Program-made: the position numbers and the translations under genes
Part shown: in pieces, positions 54,407 to 64,000 of the stretch
Position numbering within the stretch: the stretch's first letter is position 1
Layout of the letters: each line of letters opens with the position of its first letter
NCBI GenBank assembly: GCA_019400425.1
Contig: JAFREE010000032.1
Coordinates: 1 to 64,000 of the forward strand
DNA from: Hymenochaete sp. R1
Taxonomy: Eukaryota > Basidiomycota > Agaricomycetes > Hymenochaetales > Hymenochaetaceae
DNA: 64,000 nt
Reading direction: 5' to 3'
The notes under the pieces: model-generated
Databases searched by the model: none
The model's input: only the letters and a program-made list of their open reading frames with translations
Told to the model about the DNA's origin: nothing

Positions 54407-56863
54407 CTACTTTTTGTAGTAGACGTATCGTATTTGGCTTTGAGGGATAGGTTCCAAACGCTCTCCTCTAAGGACGCGAGGTAGCAGACGACCAGGATTG
54501 TAGTACGATGCGAGTCGGTATCCAAGAACCGCTAGTTTTGGTAAAATGAGCCTTTTGTACTTGTATTCACTTGGTGCGACTCACCGTACTGACTGAAAAT
54601 GTGGGAAAAGGAAGTTGGAACACTCTACCCCGCGCCAACAGATTTTAGTAATTAGAAACTCGTCGAGGAAAGGGTCAAGAGACAAAAACGTACCTGTAAC
54701 TCAAGGCTCTTCCTTTTTTCACTGCATGGTACTACGATTATACCGCCTGTGCTTTAATTTTAAACGACCTGGTCATGCCCCTTCGAGAAATAATCATACC
54801 TGGCAATCTAAACGGGTCTTTAAGCCTCAGCGTGAGCGCGAACAGCGGGAAATGATTCAAAAGTGCCAGGGCAACTTGAAGCGCTGCCTTCAACATGAGC
54901 AGGGCAAACATGGCCTATATTGTTATGTCAAACAAACGTGTTCGATTTTGGGTTTAAGTACTTACTGTGGCAAAGAGGATGTAATAGACCATTATTGTTG
55001 GGAATAGAAAGCTAATCAAAGTAAAAAGCATAGCTCCGAGCAATAGCTGATCAAGATCAAAGTTCCAGTCGTCCAGTCGTCGACGAAGAACATTATAACG
55101 TTTGCCTAATAAAAAACAATTAAGATTTTATAAAGTAAAGTTAGTGCATTAAGGACTGACCTCGAAAAAGGTTGAACAGGGACTGTGCTAGCGTCAATTG
55201 GTTTCTGAATGCCAGTCTGACAACCATGTAAATTACGGAAATGTGTGTTGTGAGAAGCGTAATCAGATCGGACATCAACGCCAGAATCATGGACAGTCCC
55301 AGTATCCCACTGAAGCCGATGCCGGTCATGACAGCCGGAAGTAGTGATTTTAGTAGTGAAATAACATCTTGAAGTCGCCGTTTATCAGCAACAGAAAAGG
55401 GTCCTTGTATTCGAGTTTCGCTCACCTCCCCAAACGTCCATTGTAGCATTCATGGAAGAAAATAGAAATAAACTAAGCTCCGTATTCAATTTCAATCCTG
55501 CGGGCCAGTTGTCTAACCAGACGAGAGCATCCTTGACATATTGCAGAGCATAAACCTTGAGACAGGACCATTCAGATCTCTTTCGACTGGAAAAACAACC
55601 AAGGACGAACTTTTACGAAGTTAACAATCACGTCCCCTATGGTCCTATGGTTGTCCGTAAGGAAAAGTCCCGCAGCGCATCCGAGTATAATGTCATTAAG
55701 GATGAGCCATGTGCAATTTTGTTTACTGATAAGGGTTAGTAAGTATTGTGCTTTAACGTCGTAAATTGCACACGCCTGATATATGATGAATAGATCACTT
55801 CTCCTTGGTCGAGCTGTTCGTCTCGTAAGGTTTCGGCCCGTTTAAGAACGAACTCTACTTGTTCAAGCCTTAGGCTCAATTGCTGGACTGTTAAAGAGAG
55901 CTGATGAATAATTATTGGGAAACGGAGAGATTAGGGGTCGAACCGGTAGACAGTTGTTGTAGTGCATGACGAACTCCTCCCGTTGGTACAATGCGAGACA
56001 AAAACGAGACAAATAAGAGAAGTATTCGGCGACAAACCTGCACAACATGATTGGACAGCATCCTCTCGAACATGTCACCCAACTTCATTCCTTTGTATGA
56101 CGATGACTGCGATCGCTCAAGCAAGACATCCATGATATCAGAACCCATGTTTACCTTGGAACAATGCATGAGCTTTGTATTGGATAATGCAATCCAACCA
56201 TTCCACGTACCTCGGAAAGGGTGCGAGATGTCAGCGCGGAATGAATGGTGTCCAGATCATCAGTAGTCAATTCCAGCTGAGTACAAGCGTTCGACTTTTG
56301 TTTGTCTGAGTCTCCAAGTTTGTTCGCGCCTTCCGTAGCCTGCCTTGAAGGGATTGACAGCAGAAGATTCAAGTCAACTCCCGACATGCTGTAATGCCGA
56401 TGTTTCGATCTCTCTTGTCTTCTATAGAATATGAATGCATGGCTTAAATAGGAAAATACTTTCATTTAAAGTGGTCGAACAGATAGTGCAGCCAATGACT
56501 CACTCGGGTGACGAGCCCAGTTTAGTATTCCATTTAATCTCAAAGTCGAATTGAGATCTGAGTAACAAGGTCCCTAGAAGTAAAGGCGACGAAGTTACGT
56601 TATTATATTTTGGGAGTTCGAGACCGTTAGAGTCGATTAGATCCTGTAAAGAGTAGAGGGCTTCAAGTGCTGCATTTTGCTAGTAGTAGGATCGCTGTCA
56701 AGAGCCATTCGAATTATATTAAAAGCCAAGTGAAAGGAAGACGCACGTCTGAAAAAAGCGCTGTCCCTGCCACTACGACAAGGCCGTCATGAAACCAGCC
56801 ATAAACAAAGTCACCGTCATGTGCTTTAACATTACGAGGCCAGAAAATCAGTGGATAAGTCAT
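54407..56863 (-). CDS. GPI1: GPI-anchor synthesis subunit GPI1 (PIG-Q)
   Basis: Subunit of the ER GPI-GlcNAc transferase that starts GPI anchor synthesis. Start at 56863 (MTYPLIFWPRNVKAHDGDFVYGW). The first intron runs through to CTACTAG and gives SDQNAALEALYSLQDLID. Then LELPKYNNVTSSPLLLGTLL, a soluble stretch with LDTIHSALTSRTLSEVRGTWNGW, and the membrane region with LDMLSDLITLLTTHISVIYMVVR-type helices, QLTLAQSLFNLFRGK and WNFDLDQLLLG. The C-terminus RLASYYNPGRLLPRVLRGE ending QIRYVYYKK fits Gpi1. Several exon joins in 54550-55140 were only partly resolved. Confidence 0.82.
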
Positions 56864-57104
56864 ATGAAAGCGCACTCAGGGTCAGAAGGTTTCACATGGG
56901 ACATGGAAGAGAGTTCAAGTGACGCTTCATCCAACGCGCGCGTCAACAAGTATGCGCACTGCGATTCACACGCGTCGACCCAAATCTTTACACAACAAAG
57001 AGCGTGAGGTATGTAAGTTATTGACGATGAAATCAAAAGATCCTGTCCGTTCCATAGGTACTGTACAATGCTATTGTTTTAAGAAATGAGAAGCCGGGTG
57101 AACA

Positions 57105-60100
57105 TTAACTCTGCGAAGCCCGTCCTTGTCGGTTCCTCGTCGACGAGCTGCGAACTAGACGTGTTAGATGCACCTGAGCTGGCCCTTCTTCGCTCCCACT
57201 CCCCTGCTCTTTGATATCCTCCACCGAACCGTCTTCTTCACCGCCTCCATCGCCCTCCGGTCCTGGCTGCACGTCGGCTCGTCTTATCCACCTGTTCGAA
57301 CCTAGGCAACCGTCGATACAATCTAGTAGCTCCAGCTTCACTTGACGCATCTGTCTTGTCCGCGTCACCCAGTCCAAGACTCGCCTTTCGCTTGTCCTCA
57401 CACGGCTGAGATTGCGCGTATGTTTGTTAGGACTCATCGCGCCCGCTGCGGGCTCAGGTTCAGGTATCTTTCCTGGTACCGCGGCGAGCATTCGTGGATC
57501 CGAGGGTAGTAGGAGTGGAAGCATGTATCGCGACTCTAGTAGCTCTCCGAGTACTTCCGGGGGCTGTTGAGGATGCCACTCGGTTTTATTTGGCGAACCG
57601 TTGAAGAGTAAGTCTATGCCTCCTGTTGGATCGCAATCAGGAGATTTGCTTGGTGTGATATGGCCGTTTGAGTGCATGTCCATGTCCTGGTCGATTTCGG
57701 CCGAGTAGCTGTCACCCTCGTCACTCCGATCCGTTATCTGGCAATATGCGCGAGATGTGAGTCCATGAAACGAAGTTGAGTTCATATATTCTGACCTCTT
57801 TCCTTAACGCCTCTACACCCAAGCGTACTCGCTGCCGTTCCCAGTCTTTTTGTAGCTGCACTAAATACTGACTACAATCATCGCTCATGCGCATCTCGTT
57901 TAGTTCGTATCTGTGATTGAGATGAGCATCCAAATAGACAAGTGAGTGGTCTCGCACGTACTTGTAGTCACGAACTGCTCGCCGCATCTACTGGGCTATG
58001 AGCATATAATCAGAACATCACGCAAATGACCCACTTGTAAAGGGTTTAGATGCTTCAGGGTCTGCATAGTCGCAATAAGATTGGAGAAATCATCCATAGA
58101 GGAAAGGCACTTCGGAAGATGTGAGCACGGATACCGATGTAGCTAGACTTCGCATTACCTGAAGCCACAACAGGAGCTCCTTCACGGGATTGAAATGTGA
58201 GATGACACCAGCCGGGAGTCCAACCTCCGAAACCCATTCTTCTAGCATGCTCATGTTCATGCCTATTTGTAAGGCCCGGGATCTAACAAAACACTGTGAC
58301 TACAGAATCGATAAAGATGAAGCACATAGATTAGCTTACCTGCACAGGTATTTCTTCCTGGTCAAGATCCTATTGAAAGCTTCAGCTGAATAGTGATGTC
58401 AGCAGAAGAATTGAGAACCGAATGAAGCTCATACAGGCTGCCCAATACATCACCTGTGACCACAGTTGTGTTATAATTGCAGGATTGATTCCACTTTCAG
58501 AAAGAAGGGTGTGCAATGCTGACAAGAACACCAAAAGTTCTTGTGGCGTATGTGTCGGTGGAGGGCCTTCGGCGAGAAATGTATGCAGGGACACGGGAGG
58601 TATTCGTGTCCGTGACATTGTACTCCGGATGGAAGAGAACGCCTTCGGTGATTGCGGCCTTCCCGAGCTTAAGTCAGGAGACACAGGCCTTGACTGAGGT
58701 TGACTTGGTGTTGCTAGCATGCCACCCTTCGTAGAATTAATCGTGGAAAGCGATGCCATACTCTGCGACGACACCCGCTTCTTTCCACTGAATGGCGATC
58801 GGAAGATGGACCACTCAGATTCGAACTGCACCGAGTTTAAATCTGATTCTATAGGAGAGTAGTCCAAAAGCGCTGTATCAATTAGGCGATCAATGCGGCG
58901 CTCAGCAACGCGAATTATCAAAACTATACCATGGTCAATCTCATTGACGATAATTATACTGGAAAAAGATGGACATACCGTATACTGTATTAATCACTTC
59001 CTCTACGACGTCAAAGGAGCCGAGCATTTCGCAAGTCTCATTGATGTTCAGATCGCACCGCATCAAGTGAAGCCATACGGTGCAATTATAGAGCCAGAAG
59101 GTCGTATATGTAAGATCATCGGGATGATTCTAGCGGAACGATTAGCACGCAAGTACACTATGTGCGTAAATGCAAGTTACCCACAAAGGCCGCGTCTTCA
59201 ATGGCATCTGTTGCATCTAGCACAAGCTCCTCTAACCACGTATGATCGCAAGTTAGACAGGCAAAGCGAGCTAGCATATATAGTGCGTTAGCCGGTGTCG
59301 AGTCGCGTATTGAGGGTTGATAATTTGTGATTAAAGTATCTAAAGTATTTGGGAGGGATGCGGGAGAAAAAACCAGCATCGTCGAAAAATCCAAGGGAGG
59401 GGTCTAAAGACAGATAAGAGAAGAGCCGGCATGATATCCAAAGAGGCGTACATATAAGATATCCTGTTCCTTTTCCAATCCATCATCAATGTTCTTTCCA
59501 TCCCCCTCAAAGAGATCAACACTCGACCACCAGCGGTCAGGGTCCTGAAGATCCAAAATCTTATCAATAGCCCTAAGAGCGGTACGTCTCCTTTCGCTCT
59601 GTTTGAGCTGAGCGTCGAATACGCGCCTTTTGATCGCGAGTTTGGTCCCCTCCCATCCTTCGCCTTTCATGGCTTCTTCAAGAAATAGAGCAACGTCCTG
59701 ACGACCGGGTATCACGGCATATGCAGTGACAATGTCCAGGGGTGTGAGATTCTTTAGCGTAGTCGAAAATGGAGAACAACCATGCGTAAGAAGGTAGGAT
59801 ATAAGTGTCGGCGGCGCAAGAAGAGCTGCATGATGGAGAGGCGTCCACCCAGCTAATAAAACACTTCAGCATTGCCTAAGGAAGTCCATCAAGCATAGCA
59901 CTTACCATGATCTCTGAGGTTAACGTCTGCCCCTTCTTGTATAATGAACCGCACACATTCCTCTCTTTCCACGTCCCTATCCGCCTCGGAACCAAATCCA
60001 TGAATGATAGCACTAACGAATGTCAGGCCATCCTCATCTTGAGCGTTGAGATCTACAAAAGCTTGGGCAAGTGGGTCATGCAGGATGTATTGAAAGAAAG

Positions 60101-60275
60101 GCAAATCCGCGAAAAGGCATGCTCGGGTCATGCAATGTAAGACCAATATGCGTTTCTGATCGGGTGACAGCCCAGAGCTGGGTGCTAGGTTACGAGAGAC
60201 TTCAGCTGGTGAGGGGTATAGGGGATAGATATCGGGTTCCGGAGAAAGGTCCACATGTTTAGACGTCGATGCCAT
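57105..60275 (-). CDS. Ankyrin-repeat and DIL-domain protein
   Basis: Start at 60275 (MASTSKHVDLSPEPDIYPLYP). Ankyrin repeats occupy the N-terminal third: ILVLHCMTRACLFADLPFFQYIL, EECVRFIIQEGADVNLRDHGWTPLHHAALL and LISYLLTHGCSPFSTTLKNLTPLDIVTAY. A spacer follows (KRRVFDAQLKQSERRRTALRAI), then a DIL-type helical domain: STPANALYMLARFACLTCDHTWLEELV, FLSALHTLLSESGINPAIITQLWSQV, and helices up to NHRYELNEMRMSDDCSQYLVQLQKDWERQRVRLG. The C-terminal tail is disordered and acidic (EGDGGGEEDGSVED). DIL domains occur in type V myosins. Fungal ankyrin-DIL proteins lack a motor and may adapt cargo, which is not established. Confidence 0.8.
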
Positions 60276-60703
60276 GATTCGACTCTATCTGAAGGAGGCG
60301 AGTTGTATGACGATGAAGCAGGCTACTGCTATGGTCGTGAAGTGAACAGGCTTAGTAGATGAGTTCACGAGAAATCCTTGTGTTATGTTCCCATCCAGAG
60401 ATTTTAGAAGTCCTTGATCTTTCGGTATGAGGTATAAAGACAAAAGCTTTCGTGCGCAGTCGTGCAAACCGCTTGAGATACGGTTAGGTATGGTGGGTGC
60501 TATGAACGTAAAGGGCGAGTCCAGGGATAGGTTAGCTAGCGCGAATGCGAGCCGCCAACACGCTTACCCCGACGCGAGCGATCGACACCAATATTCTCCA
60601 TGTCATGGTCGGCAAACGTTCAACGTACTCGGATTCCTTGGGCTTGTGATTATCTCCGTCATACACTTCCAAATCTTGGACTTCTATAAAGCTCTCGACT
60701 GGC
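60276..60703. promoter_or_regulatory. Divergent promoter of ankyrin-DIL and RRP15 genes
   Basis: A 428-bp region between opposite start codons. No exon seen and no motif clearly recognised. Confidence 0.5.
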
Positions 60704-61503
60704 ATGCCTCTCGAAAAGAAACGAAAGCTCGAGGTGGATGAATACGATGAAGACTCTGCTGCATCTAACGAAGGCCAATCTGATGCTGATGTCGAAGAGC
60801 CCTCAGACTCGACGCGTTCGTACGACTCTGATGGCGGAAGCTTGGCCACAGAAGATGAGATCAAAGAGGCGCAGAGGCCATCAAAGTCGAAGAAAACTCA
60901 GAAGCGGAAACGGCGAGCTACTTCACCGAGTCGATTCGGTTCCACGTTGGTGTCCCTTCTCGACACAAACACACCGTCCGCTCAACCGTTTGCGCTCAAG
61001 CCTTCGGTAGTGAAAAGACATGCTAAAGAAGAGAAGGAGGCCAAAGAACGGAAGACACACGATGAAGAAAAGAAAGCGCGGGAAGAAAGAGGGCACGTAC
61101 AAGATGTGATAGGAGGATGGGGTGTCGAGCGGGAAAGGTCTTTACGAAAAGTAGCCCAAAGAGGCGGTGAGTTTAGCCCATAACTTTTTGTACCGGCATG
61201 GGTGTAACGAGACTATCTAGTTGTTAAGCTTTTCAATGCAATCCAGCAAGCTCAATCTGCGTCCGTTGCAGCGGAGCAGGAGACGAAAACTCATCGGGGA
61301 TCAGGGAAACCATCACTACCTGCTCCATCTTGGGATCCCAAGACAAAGAAGAAAACTGCAATTAATGGTATCATCCCAAATAACGGTAGGCTATACGCTA
61401 TTGATAGTACCTTCTTTTCTCTAACGTGATGGCCGTGGTAGAATTAAATCAGGATACCTTCTTACAACTTATAAAATCTGGTGGAATGGTTTCTCGAACT
61501 TGA
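60704..61503 (+). CDS. RRP15: Ribosomal RNA-processing protein RRP15
   Basis: Nucleolar factor for 60S subunit assembly. Three exons, 60704-61166, 61221-61385 and 61442-61503, give 229 residues. The N-terminus is acidic and then Lys-rich (MPLEKKRKLEVDEYDEDS, KSKKTQKRKRRATSP). The conserved core begins SRFGSTLVSLLDTNTPSAQPFALKP, has a charged helix (KEEKEAKERKTHDEEKKARE), then RSLRKVAQRGVVKLFNAIQQAQ across the first intron. The end is DTFLQLIKSGGMVSRT, the usual Rrp15 tail. It is the second ribosome biogenesis gene in the window after UTP23. Confidence 0.88.
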
Positions 61504-61746
61504 AAGTATTTTATTCTCGCTATGTAACTCTCTTTTCTCTATCAAGTGTAATTTACGCTTCTGCGTACTCATTTGCGAGCTACAATTAGTTGTGCAAATT
61601 TATACGTATCATGTTATGGGCTGCAAACGCCGCACTAATAATGAGTGGAAGCTTTGAATTTGATTAGGTAATCTCTTCTGGAGGGACAAGTAACGTGATC
61701 CGGCCCTGAAGGCTTTCGTGAAATTTCCTCCTCTCACCCCTCCTTG

Positions 61747-62921
61747 ATGGTAAGTTTTCAGCTCATCTTCTTACTTTTGTGTTCATGCTCATACTTAATG
61801 CTGGTGTAGCCTCCGATCACACCTAAACTCGTAGTACGCAGAGAAGAATGGGAGAAGCGATTGCACGATGTGCAGGTCTCGAAATCGTGAGTACTTACTT
61901 CCCTATGCTGTCGCTGAAAGGATGAGCAACATTTAATGGGAATCTCTCTGAACCCTTGATGAGTCCAAAAATTTGCATGTATTATCTGATTGAAAATATT
62001 TTGTGCTGATATTCAGAATCAAAACATGGAGTACGCGATACTGACCGATTGTCTCACAGTGACTTGAACAAACTCGTCATGGACTACCTCGTCATCGAGG
62101 GGTACAAATCTGCTGCAGAAGAATTCAGTAAAGAGGCAGAAATGTCTTCGTCTATCGACTTTCAGAGCATTGAAGACAGGACAACTATTCGGGAGGCTCT
62201 CCAACGGGGCGACGTGGAAGAGGCCATCATCCGAGTAAACGACTTGAACCCTGAGGTATGTTTCTTTGTTCTGTATTTATATCTCGTCTATGGCACAAGA
62301 TTATATCTTCCTTGCACCACGCCGAGAATGCATGAGGATACAGAATCACCAAACTTCAGTCTTCAAAATGATGCCCCCATTTTTTCCCTTAACTCTCGAA
62401 TTCCCTTGTAATCGTGACAGTTGATGCCATTCCTTTTTTGTCATAAGATCCTGGACACGAACCCTCCTCTATTCTTTCGTCTCCAGCAGCAGAAGCTTAT
62501 TGAACTCATCCGGAGAGGCCGAATTGTGGATGCCTTGCAATTTGCTCAAGAGGAACTAGCTCCACGTGGCGAAGAACGACCAGAGTTTCTGCTCGAACTG
62601 GAGAGAACGATGGCCTTGCTTGCGTTCGAGTCGACGCCGTCTGTGCCACCCGCGATCGCGGAACTTCTGTCACCGGCGCAGCGACTGAAAACTGCCGCGG
62701 AATTAAACGCGGCAATTCTAGAGAATTTCAGTCAGGGCAAGGAAGCAAAGCTTGTGGCGCTGATTAAGCTTCTATGCTGGGGCGAGGCGATGCTGGAGGA
62801 GAAGGCGGATTTCCCGAAGGTGATGATAGTTTGGATGCTTCCCTTCCTCCGTGATTACTGATTGAATTCTCAATAGGTGAATTTACGGGATGGCATCTAC
62901 GACGATAATCGTTCGAGCTGA
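61747..62921 (+). CDS. GID8: GID/CTLH ubiquitin ligase subunit GID8 (LisH-CTLH)
   Basis: Scaffold subunit of the GID/CTLH E3 ligase, which in yeast degrades gluconeogenic enzymes when glucose returns. The ATG codon (61747-61749) is followed directly by a GTAAGT donor, so the first coding exon holds only Met. The next exon starts at 61810 (PPITPKLVVRREEWEKRL). LisH: DLNKLVMDYLVIEGYKSAAEEF. CTLH: TTIREALQRGDVEEAIIRVNDLNPEILD. The CRA region runs LIELIRRGRIVDALQFAQEELA, LELERTMALLAFE and AAELNAAILENF, ending VNLRDGIYDDNRSS. A longer intron of about 190 nt lies at 62256-62448. All family parts are present. Confidence 0.9.
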
Positions 62922-63588
62922 CTATAGTCACATTTGCATGTTGATTCGCTCGCACGATTTTGCTCTCGTGTATGGGATTGTATGAATGTGAGATAATGTA
63001 CAAGGATAAGCATAAAACAATGCGTCGATCGCGTTTTGTGTGTCAAGTAGAATTGATATAGAGTGGATATGAAAGGCGTGCACTGGCGTATGTGAGCAAG
63101 AGGAGTGTGAGTGAGTGCTGGCTAGTGGAACAAGAACCCTGCATGTGGAAAAGGCGAGTTCGAAAGTTTAGCATCGGGGAAAAGAAGAGGAGTACTAGTG
63201 GAGGAGATGAATCGAATGAATTGAGTCGCTATTGCTCACGTAATCAGCATTATTTACCGGGACGACTCCTTTCGGATTCGCGTTAGCGTTACCACCCTGG
63301 TGTCTATCCAAGCCTCCTCTGGTCCGACTACCACAGTCACCTCCCTTCCTTCTCCCCTTTCTCCTCGACCCCTCTCCTTCTTGTCCAGGCGCTGTGAGTC
63401 GCCTGCTTAGGCTTACCGACGGCCACGAGCTTTCCGATCATCTTTCCTAAGCTCATCCATCATTTCCGCTAATTGTCTCAAGAAGCCTGCTCGAGTTGCT
63501 ATCATTCTCAAGTATAGTCATCACCTTCGCCGAACTTCTCCGCCGAATTCAAAGATCGTAGTACACACTTGCCTTGCTTTCTGCTACA
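62922..63588. other. Intergenic, GID8 3' end and leader of last gene
   Basis: No exon seen. The right half (63290-63588) is C/T-rich and looks like a long 5' leader. Confidence 0.55.
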
Positions 63589-64000
63589 ATGAGTGGGAAG
63601 CGCAACTTCTTTGTCGTTACCAACCCAGACGCCGACTCTGATGACGAAACGCTAGAACGCCGTGCAGCTGCTGTCAATGCCAATCGTCCGTATCAGCCCC
63701 CGCCCCTCCCGAGTCCGTCGCCTCATTCCCCACATTCTGATCAATGTCTTTTGCCCTCGACATTGTATAATCCAGCGTCTACCGTGCCTGTGAGCTCGAT
63801 GGCCCCAGAGCCCACTTCCGCGTACAATGAGCGTGTCAATCGCTCGAATCCCTCTTTGTCGTCCCCCTCAGGATCAAGCTCTCCAGCAGTCGAGTCCACA
63901 CCACCCCCAAGTACACCCGGCCACTGCGTATACCCAGAAGACGGCGCATCCGGCTCCGGTGAGAGGCATTCTGGTTCCACCGAGGAGCGAAGCGACAGTC
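63589..64000 (+). CDS. Ser/Pro-rich protein, partial at window edge
   Basis: Open from ATG 63589 (MSGKRNFFVVTNPDADSDDE) to the end of the window, at least 137 codons. The visible part is disordered and rich in Pro and Ser (PYQPPPLPSPSPHSPHSD, STPPPSTPGHCVYPED), with no domain. The functional domain, if any, lies beyond the edge. Not identified. Confidence 0.65.
   Translation, partial: MSGKRNFFVVTNPDADSDDETLERRAAAVNANRPYQPPPLPSPSPHSPHSDQCLLPSTLYNPASTVPVSSMAPEPTSAYNERVNRSNPSLSSPSGSSSPAVESTPPPSTPGHCVYPEDGASGSGERHSGSTEERSDS

Noticed and set aside
1..64000. tRNA, rRNA, CRISPR and transposon signals
   Set aside because: I looked for T-loop-like GGTTCGA contexts, long terminal or inverted repeats and repeat-spacer arrays. 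The few GGTTCGA matches (for example near 26211 and 18431) do not fold into tRNA arms, and no element boundaries were found.

Overview
The window is nuclear DNA from a filamentous basidiomycete, most likely an agaricomycete. The evidence is dense genes on both strands, nearly all split by 45-65 nt GT-AG introns, and protein families whose closest remembered relatives are mushroom-forming fungi. There are no bacterial operons, no CRISPR array, and I found no convincing transposon, tRNA or rRNA. I count 27 protein genes, the last cut by the window edge. Many exons are too short to be obvious as open frames, so gene models were built by joining exons across splice sites and checking that reading frames close.

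Layout. 0.4-4.7 kb: UTP23 (rRNA processing), a secreted ricin-B-fold lectin and an omega-like glutathione transferase, all on +. 4.8-14.8 kb: a minus-strand run of DSC3 (Golgi ubiquitin ligase subunit), mitochondrial aconitase, an ASNSD1-like amidotransferase/synthetase and 6-phosphogluconate dehydrogenase. 15.4-17.7 kb: a single-pass membrane glycoprotein on +, facing a conserved orphan across a long AT/purine-rich gap. 19.1-25.4 kb (minus): the orphan, TAF5 and NADPH oxidase A. 26.4-32.4 kb: MAD2 and a Nup155/Nup170 nucleoporin share a divergent promoter. 32.5-37 kb: a RING-CH ubiquitin ligase, a mitochondrial carrier and a nine-exon exonuclease-like gene that has lost most catalytic residues. 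38-43 kb (minus): a PPR-like protein, STS1/Cut8 and a proteasome-assembly-chaperone-3-like protein. 43-46.7 kb (+): Mediator subunit 16. 46.9-52.5 kb (minus): rhomboid, a dienelactone-hydrolase/SnoaL-like protein and a Mis14/Nsl1-like kinetochore protein. 52.7-54.4 kb (+): the Sae2/Ctp1 DNA-end-resection factor. 54.4-60.3 kb (minus): GPI1 and an ankyrin-DIL protein. 60.7-64 kb (+): RRP15, GID8 and a partial Ser/Pro-rich gene.

These are mostly housekeeping genes and do not form one pathway. Some neighbours are suggestive: MAD2 beside the Nup155/170 nucleoporin, STS1 (nuclear proteasome tethering) near a proteasome assembly chaperone, and ribosome biogenesis factors at both ends. The most unusual features are very small internal exons (6, 8, 9, 11, 11, 17, 18 and 20 nt), a pseudo-exonuclease kept in frame over nine exons, a five-copy CCAAT-type array with 38-40 bp spacing, and a CACGTG element at similar distance upstream of five genes.
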